DNA from: Porphyromonadaceae bacterium W3.11
GTDB taxonomy: Bacteria; Bacteroidota; Bacteroidia; Bacteroidales; Porphyromonadaceae
Assembly: GCA_030434245.1 (NCBI GenBank)
Contig: JAUISX010000002.1
Coordinates: 478,375 to 542,374 of the forward strand
Direction of reading: 5' to 3'
Length of the DNA stretch: 64,000 nt
Shown here in pieces: positions 41,617 to 50,335 of this stretch. Position 1 is the stretch's first letter, and each line of letters begins with the position of its first letter. The notes under the pieces are model-generated. The model worked only from the letters and a program-made list of their open reading frames with translations, searched no databases and was not told where the DNA came from. Both the position numbers and the translations under genes were made by a program.

Positions 41617-44268
41617 TTATAGACTGGGAGAGACCACACGGAAGCCAAGGTCGCGGTACCTGCCGTCAGGGTACCAGCGGCTGCGGTCAGCACTCCGGCA
41701 GTAATCAGCATCACTGTCCCAACTACCGCCCCGGAGCACGCGGTTCGAGCCCGATGGGTCGCCCTTAGGATCGACCTTAGGGCTGGAGCTATAGTAGGTG
41801 GAGCTATACCAATCTTCGCACCACTCAATCACATTGCCATGCATATCGTGGATGCCCCAAGCATTGGCTGGGTAGCTACCAACGGGTGTCGTCTTACCAA
41901 CATTCCGACCATAATTGGCATCACTGCTATTGATCTCATCGCCAAATGAGTACTTCGTGGTGCTACCTGCACGGCACGCATACTCCCACTCCGCCTCGGT
42001 GGGGAGGCGAGTGCCATTACCCAGCCAATTGCAAAATGCCTTGGCATCATGCCACGACACATTGATCACAGGACGACTACCCCTACCCCATCCACTGTCG
42101 CTGGGCTTCTCTCTACCGGTCGCCTCGCAAAACGCATCGTACTGATCAAACGTTACCTCATACTTACTGATACGAAATGCTGAGAGCGACACCTTATGCT
42201 GCGGTCTTTCATCATCCCAACCCTCACCCTCAGGGCTACCCATCATAAAACTACCTGATGGTACTTCTATCCACTCAATGCCTACCGAAGGCATCGCCTG
42301 CTCATAGACCGTCACCTTAGCCTTCGCCTCTTCCTGGGTTACCTTATCCTTAATCGTGAGGGTAGTCTCACCAAGAGATAAGCCCTCAATATAAATGGTA
42401 TTCCCCTCCACCTTCGCCACCTTCGCAATATTAGAATTTACCATACTACATTCGTAAGCACCATTGCCGCTGGTAATACCTAGGAGAGCGGTTGTGCCCT
42501 TGACTATTCTGATATTATCAGTAGAGAGAATCAATGGTAAAATGGTAAGACTGGGAGAGACCACACGGAAGCCAAGGTCGTCGTGCCTGCCGTCAGGGGA
42601 GTAGTAGTTGCGAGAAGCACTCCGGCAGTAATCAGCAACATAGTTCCAACTACCGCCTCGGGGCACGCGGTACGACCCCGATGGGTCGCCCTTAGGGCTA
42701 TAGCTATAGTAGGTGGAGCTATACCAATCTTCGCACCACTCCATCACATTGCCATGCATATCGTGGATGCCCCAAGCATTGGCTGGGTAGCTACCAACAG
42801 GGGTCGTCTTACCTACAATTCCATTGTAATTGGCATCACTGCTATTGATCTCATCGCCAAATGAGTACTTCGTGGTGCTACCTGCACGGCACGCATACTC
42901 CCACTCCGCCTCGGTGGGGAGGCGAGTGCCATTACCCAGCCAATTGCAAAATGCCTTGGCATCATGCCACGACACATTGACCACTGGGCGATTGCCTCTA
43001 CCCCATCCGTAATCACTGGGCTTCTCTCTACCGGTCGCCTCGCAAAAGGCATCGTACTGATCAAACGTTACCTCATACTTACTGATACGAAATGCTGAGA
43101 GCGACACCTTATGCTGCGGTCTTTCATCATCCCTACCCTCACCCTCAGGGCTACCCATCATAAAACTACCTGATGGTACTTCTATCCACTCAATACCTAC
43201 CGAAGGCGTAGCCTGCTCATAGACCGTCACCTTGACCTTCGCCTCTTCCTGGGTTACCTTATCCTTAATCGTGAGGGTAGTCTCACCAAGAGATAAGCCC
43301 TCAATATAAATGGTATTCCCCTCCACCTTCGCCACCTTCGCAATATTAGAATTTGCCATACTACATTCGTAAGCACCATTGCCGCTGGTAATACCTAGGA
43401 GAGCGGTTGTGCCCTTGACTATTCTGATATTATCAGTAGAGAGAATCAATGGTAATTTACCCTCAGCATCCGAAATGGTAAGACTGGGTAGGACCACACG
43501 GAAGCCAAGGTAGTTGATCCTGCCGTCAGGGTAGCAGAAGTTGCGATCCGCACTCCGGCAGTAGGCGGCGTCGTAGTACCAACTCCCACCGCGGTCCACG
43601 CGAAACGAACCCGATGGGTCGCCCTTAGGATCGACCTTAGGGCTATAGCTATAGTAGGTGGAGCTATACCAATCTTCGCACCACTCCATCACATTGCCAT
43701 GCATATCGTGGATGCCCCAAGCATTGGCTGGGTAGCTACCAACAGGGGTCGTCTTACCTACAATTCCATTGTAATTGGCATCACTGCTATTGATCTCATC
43801 GCCAAATGAGTACTTCGTGGTGCTACCTGCACGGCACGCATACTCCCACTCCGCCTCGGTGGGGAGGCGAGTGCCATTACCCAGCCAATTGCAAAATGCC
43901 TTGGCATCATGCCACGACACATTGATCACAGGACGACTACCTCTACCCCATCCTTCATCACTTGGCTTCCCTCTACCAGTCGCCTCGCAAAAGGCATCGT
44001 ACTGATCAAACGTTACCTCATACTTACTGATTCGAAATGCTGAGAGCGACACCTTATGCTGCGGTCTTTCATCATCCCTACCCTCACCCTCAGGGCTACC
44101 CATCATAAAACTACCTGATGGTACTTCTATCCACTCAATGCCTACCGAAGGCATCGCCTCTCCGCTCTCTTCAGGGCATTCGGCTCTTCGCTCCTTTGCT
44201 TGGCAACCCGCTAGGAGCATGAGGAAAAAATATAGAGGGATAAATGTATACAGTGCTATTCTATTCAT
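41617..44268 (-). CDS. DGR variable protein: lipoprotein with three FGE-sulfatase/C-type-lectin-like domains
   Basis: This 883-aa protein has a lipoprotein signal with lipobox LLAGC (Cys22), so it should be anchored in the outer membrane. Three FGE-sulfatase-type domains follow (about 39-262, 356-569 and 657-883). Each has VEWIEVPSGSFMMGSPEG-like starts (GIEWIEVPSGSFMMGS), YEVTFDQYDAFCEATG, RLPTEAEWEYACRAG, and NVMEWCEDWY or its IEWCEDWY variant. Between them are two Ig-like linkers (DNIRIVKGTTALLGITSGNG; GETTLTIKDKVTQEEA). Each domain ends in a variable repeat with the invariant CRSA...PDGR...LGFRVV frame. The family displays ligand-binding diversity on this fold. It is not a sulfatase-activating enzyme. 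Confidence 0.9.
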   Translation of the reverse strand: MNRIALYTFIPLYFFLMLLAGCQAKERRAECPEESGEAMPSVGIEWIEVPSGSFMMGSPEGEGRDDERPQHKVSLSAFRISKYEVTFDQYDAFCEATGRGKPSDEGWGRGSRPVINVSWHDAKAFCNWLGNGTRLPTEAEWEYACRAGSTTKYSFGDEINSSDANYNGIVGKTTPVGSYPANAWGIHDMHGNVMEWCEDWYSSTYYSYSPKVDPKGDPSGSFRVDRGGSWYYDAAYCRSADRNFCYPDGRINYLGFRVVLPSLTISDAEGKLPLILSTDNIRIVKGTTALLGITSGNGAYECSMANSNIAKVAKVEGNTIYIEGLSLGETTLTIKDKVTQEEAKVKVTVYEQATPSVGIEWIEVPSGSFMMGSPEGEGRDDERPQHKVSLSAFRISKYEVTFDQYDAFCEATGREKPSDYGWGRGNRPVVNVSWHDAKAFCNWLGNGTRLPTEAEWEYACRAGSTTKYSFGDEINSSDANYNGIVGKTTPVGSYPANAWGIHDMHGNVMEWCEDWYSSTYYSYSPKGDPSGSYRVPRGGSWNYVADYCRSASRNYYSPDGRHDDLGFRVVSPSLTILPLILSTDNIRIVKGTTALLGITSGNGAYECSMVNSNIAKVAKVEGNTIYIEGLSLGETTLTIKDKVTQEEAKAKVTVYEQAMPSVGIEWIEVPSGSFMMGSPEGEGWDDERPQHKVSLSAFRISKYEVTFDQYDAFCEATGREKPSDSGWGRGSRPVINVSWHDAKAFCNWLGNGTRLPTEAEWEYACRAGSTTKYSFGDEINSSDANYGRNVGKTTPVGSYPANAWGIHDMHGNVIEWCEDWYSSTYYSSSPKVDPKGDPSGSNRVLRGGSWDSDADYCRSADRSRWYPDGRYRDLGFRVVSPSL
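41632..41753 (-). repeat. Variable repeat 3 (C-terminal)
   Basis: Aligned to the template from TGGAAC to CTTGGC, 15 of 18 substitutions counted by eye fall on template adenines. Encoded variable residues include DSDADYCRSADRSRWYPDGR and YRD. It ends the third domain, just before the gene's stop, the usual place for a DGR target. Confidence 0.85.
42559..42680 (-). repeat. Variable repeat 2 (second domain)
   Basis: All 13 of 13 substitutions in the core fall on template adenines, which is the strongest evidence that template-directed A-to-N mutagenesis produced it. Encoded residues include NYVADYCRSASRNYYSPDGR and HDD. Confidence 0.9.
43490..43613 (-). repeat. Variable repeat 1 (first domain)
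   Basis: 13 of 19 core substitutions fall on template adenines; the six others are mainly synonymous third-position changes, as expected if this copy was diversified earlier and then drifted. Encoded residues include YYDAAYCRSADRNFCYPDGR and INY. It also shares the template's 3' flank GTGGTCCT. Confidence 0.8.
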
Positions 44269-44288
44269 ATCAACAACTTATTTTGAAA

Positions 44289-44612
44289 CTAAAAGCCATA
44301 TCCTGGCACATCCTCGATATTGCCTATACTGCCATTACTATTGATCTTCACGGCTTTGGCTTTTCGGAAGACGAGCAATGGTGCATCAAAGACCACCTCC
44401 CCATTAGGCTTCACCTCTTCTACCACCACCTCGTCATCTTTATGATCATAGACGAGGGATTTAGGAGGTGTTTTGCTTGAGGGGTCAGGATCAGGCTTGG
44501 GTGGGGTAAGCCCCCCTCCACCTTTTTTGTTACCACAAACGCTAATCAATAATGATACAAGGATTAGGCATAAGAAAAGTAATCGAAAATTACATTTCAT
44601 CTCATTCATCAA
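44289..44612 (-). CDS. Small lipoprotein upstream of the DGR variable protein
   Basis: This 107-aa protein has a lipoprotein signal (lipobox LISVCG). A glycine run and proline-rich linker follow (GGGGLTPPKPDPDPSSKTPP), then a short strand-rich domain (LVYDHKDDEVVVEEVKPNGE). It lies 20 bases upstream of the variable protein gene on the same strand, so the two are co-transcribed. It may be a surface partner. I do not recognise the family. The start may be at 44612 or at one of the next two ATGs. Confidence 0.65.
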   Translation of the reverse strand: MMNEMKCNFRLLFLCLILVSLLISVCGNKKGGGGLTPPKPDPDPSSKTPPKSLVYDHKDDEVVVEEVKPNGEVVFDAPLLVFRKAKAVKINSNGSIGNIEDVPGYGF

Positions 44613-44661
44613 TTTATAATTTGTTTGTTCTTTTGGATAAAATCACAATAAAAATCTCAAA

Positions 44662-44669
44662 CAAAGGTA
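44662..44669 (-). promoter_or_regulatory. -7 box of the DGR operon promoter
   Basis: TACCTTTG on the minus strand matches TAnnTTTG, about 50 bases before the small lipoprotein gene. The -33 region (TGTT at the right spacing) is a weak match. Confidence 0.5.
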
Positions 44670-44702
44670 ACTAAATTTAAGCTAAAAAAAACAGAAAAAT
44701 CG

Positions 44703-44759
44703 ATCCATTCATTATTTGGTATGATCTGTTCATTCTATGACGCAATCCATTCATTATTT
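44703..44759. repeat. 15-base direct repeat upstream of the DGR operon
   Basis: ATCCATTCATTATTT at 44703-44717 and 44745-44759 is spaced by 42 bases (four helical turns). It lies upstream of the DGR operon promoter in the gap before the IS1182 element. It may be a regulatory site. Confidence 0.4.
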
Positions 44760-44966
44760 CGACGAAAATATTTTTATGCATCATTCTTAAATGTAGCCAG
44801 GAAGTAGAAAAGTTTTGTTTTTGGCTCTTTTCTGTAGCCAGATTAGAGTATTTTTGAGAGTTTTCGCTGCTTCTTTACATTCTGTAGAGAGGTCGCTACA
44901 TAAATCAGAAGAAGGTGTGTCAAAACCTAGTTTTGATGCATCCTCAATTTTTTGATAGGGTGTGTC

Positions 44967-46628
44967 TTAAGCAGCTACGAGATGTTTTAGAATTTGGTTT
45001 TCCCCTAAAAATAGTTTGTTAGTAACTAAAAATGGATGATTTGGGCAAGAATGAGGTGTATTATCCATGTTTTTTGGGTTTTTCGCCATCATAGAGCATA
45101 GTTTCTTGACATTGAATGCTATGGCAAAGAAGGCAAAGTCCATAGTGACCTTGTCTTGACCGAAGTGTCGAAAGCGTTTGTAGCTCATATTGTATTTCAT
45201 TTGACCAAATACTGATTCCGGCTCTACACATCGTCGTCCTCGATGTCTTAGTCCTTCTTCGGACGTAAGGAGTTGGCTTGCTTTCTTTTTGTACTCATTG
45301 AGTCTGTGATTGACCTCTATGATTCGATTGCCTTTTGCCTTAAAACATAGTCCTCTGAGTGGACATCCTTCGCACCTCGCAGCCTTATATCTCGCACTCT
45401 CAGTAGTGTATCCGCTTGCTGTCTTGCCTCTCTTTGTCCCGATAAGCCTCATCCTTTGTCCCATCGGGCAGACATAGTAATCTCCTTCTTTGTTGTAGTA
45501 TAGCGATGAGGGCTGAAATGGGTCGGGCTTGTAGCGAGGACGATGCTCAATATGGAAGCGATTGTATTTGACAAAGGGTGTTGTACCAGACTCTTCCATA
45601 AAACGATAGTTCTCTTCCGAGCCATAGCCAGAGTCGGCTACAACAGTAGAGGGCAAATCACCATAACGGTCTTGGTGGAATTGAAGAAAGGGGATAAATG
45701 TGAGGGTGTCAGTAGGATTGTAGAAGAGTCCAAAGTTGGTAATAAATTGCTGATTCGTAGCTATTTGTAAATTGTAACCTGGCTTGGTCTGACCATTTCT
45801 CATGGCATCCTCCTTCATACGCATAAAGGTGGCAGAGGGGTCGGTCTTGGAGTAGGAGTTGCGAGTGCCGAGTATCTCTAGCTTTTTGTCGTACTCCTGA
45901 AGTTTGTCTTTGTGCTCTTCTAGTTGCTTGATCTGCTTCTTCCTCTCTCTTATTTTCTTTTTCTCCTCCTTGTTGACTGGCTCCGGAGCATGCTCCAACT
46001 CTGCTTTTAAAGTGGTCACCAGCTCTGAAAGTTGTTCCGCTGTAATCTCTACTTCTTCGCTACCCTCGCTATTCTCTTGAGCAATACAATCATCGATTTG
46101 AGAGAGCAATGCCTTTAGCTTTTCCTGAAGTTTGGCTCGATTTCGTTCCACGCTCTTCCGCCACACAAAGGTGTATTTATTGGCTTTGGATTCTATCTTA
46201 GTGCCATCGATATACTCCACATCAAGACTGATAAAACCTCTCTCTGCAAGTAACAACACCATCTGTGAGAAGACCTTATTGATCTCTCCTTTTACACGAT
46301 TACGAAATCTATTGATGGTGATAAAATCTGGTTTTTCATACCCTGCAAGCCAGATGAAGTGGACATCTCTTTTGAGGGCTTGCTCAATCTTCCTGCACGA
46401 GTAGATGTTATTCATGTAGGCGTAGATAATCACCTTGAGCATCATCTTGGGGTGGTAGGGGTGGCGACCTATCTTACTGTACAAGCCCTTAATATTCTAA
46501 ATCTCAATAGCATCGATAATGGCATTGACCACTCTCACTGGATCATTAGCACAAATATCCTCGTCAAGCCTTTGAGGAAAAAGCATTGACCTATTGTGTA
46601 TGTATGGACGAAATTGTATCTTTGTCAT
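44967..46628 (-). pseudogene. IS1182-family transposase with in-frame amber stop
   Basis: The N-terminal part from an ATG at 46628 (MTKIQFRPYIHNRSMLFPQR) is in the same frame as the long 505-codon part, with a TAG at codon 44 (46499-46497). It continues LYSKIGRHPYHPKMMLKVII, then YIDGTKIESKANKYTF and VADSGYGSEENYRFM, typical of IS1182 DDE transposases. The C-terminus holds the cysteine cluster (CEGCPLRGLCFKAKG) and EPESVFGQMKYNMSYKRFRH. Everything after the stop is intact, so the element is recently broken, or a rare readthrough restores it. Confidence 0.8.
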
Positions 46629-46675
46629 AGTTAATTTATTGATATACATAAAGATACAAAATCTTTATGATATAG

Positions 46676-46706
46676 AAAAGCCCCAGCTTGTGAAAGTTGG
46701 GGCTTT
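46676..46706. terminator. Hairpin terminator inside the IS1182 end
   Basis: AAAAGCCCCAGCTT and its near complement AAGTTGGGGCTTTT flank a short loop (46676-46706). The hairpin is U-rich on both sides, so it can end transcription both ways and may insulate the IS from the traQ operon. Confidence 0.6.
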
Positions 46707-46786
46707 TGTCGCATAATAATAGGGTGCGTCAAAAAAATTAGTTTTGACACACCATCTTTCGCAAAGTATCAGTATGAGTTATGAAT

Positions 46787-47212
46787 CTAATCCTCCTTGT
46801 TGCTATTGAAGTCAAAGGAAAGGTGCTGGAGCTGACCGTAGTTGTCCTCAATGTAGATGTCGATAAGTTGTCGGTCAGTGAAGCGTGAGGTGTAGTAAAG
46901 CTTAAATGATTTGCTCTCCAGCGGGTAGCGGTCATTCGGATTAAAGACGACACCGTCAAGGCTCAGCTCTCCCTCACCTTCAGGCTGGAAATAGCGTATC
47001 GTATAGCGAGTGCCTGAAAAGTTACCCTCCGACTTGAGGAGGCAACGGATCTCAGCTGTCTCTCCTAATGCAATATTCTTGCGTACTGGCATCGCCTCCA
47101 CCTCAAAGGGGAAAACCGTTTGTACATCCAAAGAGCGGTCACAACTGCAAAGGCAAAACCCAGCCAGCATGAGTACCCCCATCACCCATATCATTCTTGT
47201 TATCTTATTCAT
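46787..47212 (-). CDS. traQ: Conjugal transfer protein TraQ
   Basis: This 141-aa protein has a lipoprotein signal (lipobox LCSC, near residue 24) and a strand-rich body (FPFEVEAMPVRKNIALGETA; LSFDFNSNKED at the end). It is typical of DUF3872/TraQ in CTnDOT-type elements. It is the last gene of the tra operon. Its start overlaps the traO stop by four bases. The IS1182 element begins just after it, so any genes that normally follow are missing here. Confidence 0.8.
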   Translation of the reverse strand: MNKITRMIWVMGVLMLAGFCLCSCDRSLDVQTVFPFEVEAMPVRKNIALGETAEIRCLLKSEGNFSGTRYTIRYFQPEGEGELSLDGVVFNPNDRYPLESKSFKLYYTSRFTDRQLIDIYIEDNYGQLQHLSFDFNSNKED

Positions 47213-47787
47213 AAGTTCACTCTTAATCCAACAGTTACATTAGGTCTAAAAACATTCAAGTCCGAGCCAAAGATCATCCGTCCTTGCCCCTTCATCACGA
47301 TTAACAAGCTATCCGTCAGAAACAGCTCCACCGAAGCGTGCAAAGCCCCACCATACACCCAGCAGGAGCGATTCAGCAGGAGAGCTCCATCGGGCAGGTC
47401 TTCTTTCCCATTATTCACCTCCTCATAGCCACCCAAACCAGCTACCCCTAGGTAAAGGAAGATATTCTTTCCACCGTCCGAAAGTATCGGGTGCATATAC
47501 CCCACTTGCAGTAGTCCATCAAGCACGGGCACGTCAGATGAGCGATAGTCGTAAGTTTGCCCTTCACACTCAAGCGTGAGAAAGGCATAGTTGGCGGTTT
47601 TGAAGTACCGCACCAGCGACACTCCAGCCGTACAGTTCTCAGCTCGAAAAAGCTTCTCGCCTCGGACTATAGGCACCCCGCCAAAGAGTTCCAGTCCCTT
47701 TTGATTGGGGATAAGCCTCTGAGCTTGTGACGGCAATACCACCGCAAGCGTCAGAGCCAGCCATATCATTGCCCTCTTCATCACCAC
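47209..47787 (-). CDS. traO: Conjugal transfer protein TraO
   Basis: This 192-aa protein has a signal peptide (cleaved near SQAQ, residue 22) and then a beta-barrel-like domain (LIPNQKGLELFGGVPIVRGE, NAFLTLECEGQTYDY-like stretch). It is the CTnDOT TraO type, probably an outer-membrane component. Its start overlaps the traN stop, so the genes are coupled. Confidence 0.8.
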   Translation of the reverse strand: MVMKRAMIWLALTLAVVLPSQAQRLIPNQKGLELFGGVPIVRGEKLFRAENCTAGVSLVRYFKTANYAFLTLECEGQTYDYRSSDVPVLDGLLQVGYMHPILSDGGKNIFLYLGVAGLGGYEEVNNGKEDLPDGALLLNRSCWVYGGALHASVELFLTDSLLIVMKGQGRMIFGSDLNVFRPNVTVGLRVNL

Positions 47788-48734
47788 TTCAGCTTTAGGT
47801 TATCAATGCGCCTTGCTCTTAGCAGATCCTCATTCTGCATATAAAACGTGAGCGTCCGCCCACCATTACGCTCGTAGAGGGTTACCTCCAGTTGCTTATC
47901 CTCCGTGAGGGCAAATTGCTCCAGAGCAAAGACCGTTCGTTCCTTGCCATTGGGACGCACTTGCATGATTTGATGATAAGCACGGAGTGGTTGGAGTACT
48001 CGCTCCTGAATAGCCGTCTGCTTTGCCACCTTTTTGTCCACCACCTTAAAAGAGACGAAGTCCACCGAGAAAGGCATATTACTCTCATTGTCAATGCGCG
48101 TGTGGAAGTAGAGCAAGCCATTATGAGCATACAAGCCACGCAACTGAAAACGTAAGCCAAACTGCCTTGATCCAATATGCTTCAACTCCCGCTTGTCATT
48201 CTGGTAAATCGTCTGCATGATCAATTTCACCAGCACTGGACTCTCATTGCCCAGCTCTCTAAAGTAGATGTCTGCTCTATTGGAGGGCAAGCGACCCGCT
48301 GTTGGACTAAGGAAATCCTTCATCTCAATACTGAGCATCTCAGGTTCATCGGCATACTTTACATTGAAACTATAGAAAGAGCCATCATCGCAGATTACCG
48401 AGAGATTACTTTCTCTTTCAAAATCCCTCACAGCTGCTTTCACCCTCAATACATTCTCAGCTCCTCCCCCCTCATCTGCTTTCCCAGCTACCAAGGCGTT
48501 ACTGCCCAAATCCACATAACGGATAGGTGCAGGAAATATCAAGTGCACCGTCTTCTCAAAGGTCACCTCCAAGCCATACGGCACCACCACGCGCCCAGCA
48601 GGGATAGCACGGCTCATCCCTTGATAAAGGTCTCCCGTGGAGGGCATATAGCTCTGTCCATTATCTTGTGCCATAGCACCCAAGCTCATACCAAGAGCCA
48701 ATACCCCCATTAACATTACTTTCTTCATATTCAT
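47781..48734 (-). CDS. traN: Conjugal transfer protein TraN
   Basis: This 317-aa protein has a signal peptide and the DUF4138 pattern (AGRVVVPYGLEVTFEKTVHL, RYVDLGSNALVAGKADEGG, VLQPLRAYHQIMQVRPNGKE). TraN is a VirB9-like part of the transfer channel. The overlap with the traO start indicates coupling. Confidence 0.85.
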   Translation of the reverse strand: MNMKKVMLMGVLALGMSLGAMAQDNGQSYMPSTGDLYQGMSRAIPAGRVVVPYGLEVTFEKTVHLIFPAPIRYVDLGSNALVAGKADEGGGAENVLRVKAAVRDFERESNLSVICDDGSFYSFNVKYADEPEMLSIEMKDFLSPTAGRLPSNRADIYFRELGNESPVLVKLIMQTIYQNDKRELKHIGSRQFGLRFQLRGLYAHNGLLYFHTRIDNESNMPFSVDFVSFKVVDKKVAKQTAIQERVLQPLRAYHQIMQVRPNGKERTVFALEQFALTEDKQLEVTLYERNGGRTLTFYMQNEDLLRARRIDNLKLKW

Positions 48735-48749
48735 ATTTTTGATTAGTTA

Positions 48750-50054
48750 TTATTTCGATTGAACTAAGTAGAGCTGATGCCCACCCTTTAGTCGCACCTT
48801 AATCTCACGAAGCTTCTTTTGTAGTAGCTGACTCGCCCCCTGCATTGCCCCTCTTGCCAGCTCTGATATGATCTGGTCTTTGGCAGAGGAAGCAAATGTG
48901 AAGGAAGTACCCATGGAGCCACCAGCCGTTGCAGCGGTCTCCTTGAGTGCTTGCACCTCATCAATGCCAGGAATGGCGATACCCTCCTGACCATCAAGGT
49001 CAAAAGCTGAGAGTGAGACTGAGAAGATACGTCCACCCGTCTCCACCGACCGCACATGAAGCCTCATCCTATTCCCCTCTATTTTCGCTTGAGCCACTAG
49101 CGGAGCATTGCGAGAAAGCCGAATACCTTGGAAGTGTGCATCCTCCGAGAGTCTAAGCACCACGAAGCTCCCCTCCTGTAAGGTAGTAGTCTTATCGACC
49201 ACCACCTTTAGGGTGTTTCTTGGTACTACCTTATTGGCTACGGTAGCAATAGAGAGGAATCCTAGATTTCGCTCACTTACTCCGTAGTCAGCGATAAATG
49301 CAGAGTCCGTCATCGGCTGTTCCAGCATAGAGACCACTGGCTTTCGCTCTGCCAACACCTCCATCTGAGGAAGATCAGTTGCAGGTGCATTTGTTGTCAA
49401 AGGTTCATTATTCACCGACTGCCCATCAACCGGAGGACGCCCATAGGCAAGAGTCTTATCAGCAGTCCCAGCTGACGGCATATACTTCGCAGCCATTTGG
49501 TAGCTCTTTTCCATCAGAGCCAACTGTCGCTCCTCCTCGCTTGCGATGTCCTGCTCACGACTGTTCAGTTCCTCACGAAGACTCTCTATTTCCCCTCGGA
49601 GACAATCAATTTCTTCTTCGTAGTAGTTCTCCGCCTCATTAAAGGAAGCCAGCAACTGGTTATTTCTTTCATACTGCTGAACCGACCCCGCTATATCACC
49701 ACCCCAAGCCTCTGAAGTGGAAGCTGAGTCTTCCCTTTGACCCTTTAGAGGGTATGGAGATGTATCCTCCTGAACAAAGTAATCTGAGAGCCGACCAAGC
49801 TCCTTGCGTTGCTCTTCTACACTCTCCTCATAACTTGACAGTTCATAGGCTTTTAGCTTATTCTCTTCAAGTTGATCTACTGAAGCTTGCGGAACCATAT
49901 CATTCAGCCCTGACTGCTCCATAGCCAGCTCTCTCTCCGACGACTTAAAAATAAACCACATTGAGAAAGCAAAGATGAGCCCCAACCCCGAGAAAATGAG
50001 CCACTTTTTGACTTGCTCTTTTTGCTTCGTTGAAAGTCCTTTATTCTTATCCAT
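48750..50054 (-). CDS. traM: Conjugal transfer protein TraM
   Basis: This 434-aa protein has one N-terminal membrane segment (WLIFSGLGLIFAFSMWFIF). A coiled coil follows (YYEEEIDCLRGEIESLREEL), then a strand-rich C-terminal domain (VVPRNTLKVVVDKTTTLQEG). It is VirB10-like, linking the membrane parts of the type IV secretion channel. Confidence 0.85.
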   Translation of the reverse strand: MDKNKGLSTKQKEQVKKWLIFSGLGLIFAFSMWFIFKSSERELAMEQSGLNDMVPQASVDQLEENKLKAYELSSYEESVEEQRKELGRLSDYFVQEDTSPYPLKGQREDSASTSEAWGGDIAGSVQQYERNNQLLASFNEAENYYEEEIDCLRGEIESLREELNSREQDIASEEERQLALMEKSYQMAAKYMPSAGTADKTLAYGRPPVDGQSVNNEPLTTNAPATDLPQMEVLAERKPVVSMLEQPMTDSAFIADYGVSERNLGFLSIATVANKVVPRNTLKVVVDKTTTLQEGSFVVLRLSEDAHFQGIRLSRNAPLVAQAKIEGNRMRLHVRSVETGGRIFSVSLSAFDLDGQEGIAIPGIDEVQALKETAATAGGSMGTSFTFASSAKDQIISELARGAMQGASQLLQKKLREIKVRLKGGHQLYLVQSK

Positions 50055-50056
50055 AG

Positions 50057-50335
50057 TTACTTATTTGCTAAATACTCCATCGATTCTATCATCAATAGTG
50101 AGTCCAATAGTATTTCCTCCACTGGCGTCTCAATTATCGTATCCCTTGCCACAACGATCGGCTGCCAGCTATTCTTGACTATAAAAGGCTGAATCAGCAT
50201 ATAAAGTGATAGAAGCAAGTAGATGCCGCATACACTCCACAGAATCATCCTTCTTTGCTTTTGGGAAAGTTGTTCACATCCTTTATGGATAGATACCAAA
50301 ACTCTTTTCCACCCTCTATTGACCACACTATTCAT
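50057..50335 (-). CDS. traL: Conjugal transfer protein TraL-like
   Basis: This 92-aa protein has one membrane segment (MILWSVCGIYLLLSLYMLIQ) with a short tail (DTIIETPVEEILL). Its size and place between traK and traM match TraL (DUF3989). The start overlaps the traK stop by four bases. Confidence 0.7.
   Translation of the reverse strand: MNSVVNRGWKRVLVSIHKGCEQLSQKQRRMILWSVCGIYLLLSLYMLIQPFIVKNSWQPIVVARDTIIETPVEEILLDSLLMIESMEYLANK

Larger units (their letters stand above)
44914..46753. mobile_element. IS1182-family insertion sequence
   Basis: The ends share GGTGTGTCAAAAC (44914-44926 on +; inverse at 46741-46753). The element is about 1.84 kb, normal for IS1182. It separates the DGR block from the tra operon and starts about 34 bases after the traQ stop, so it may have replaced genes that normally follow traQ. 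An internal hairpin terminator lies at 46676-46706. Confidence 0.75.

Noticed and set aside
41829..44005. Near-identical antisense and alternative-frame ORFs repeated three times (for example 41915-42145, 42830-43012 and 43775-44005)
   Set aside because: They are shadows of the three repeated FGE domains, not separate genes; their similarity comes from the repeat itself.
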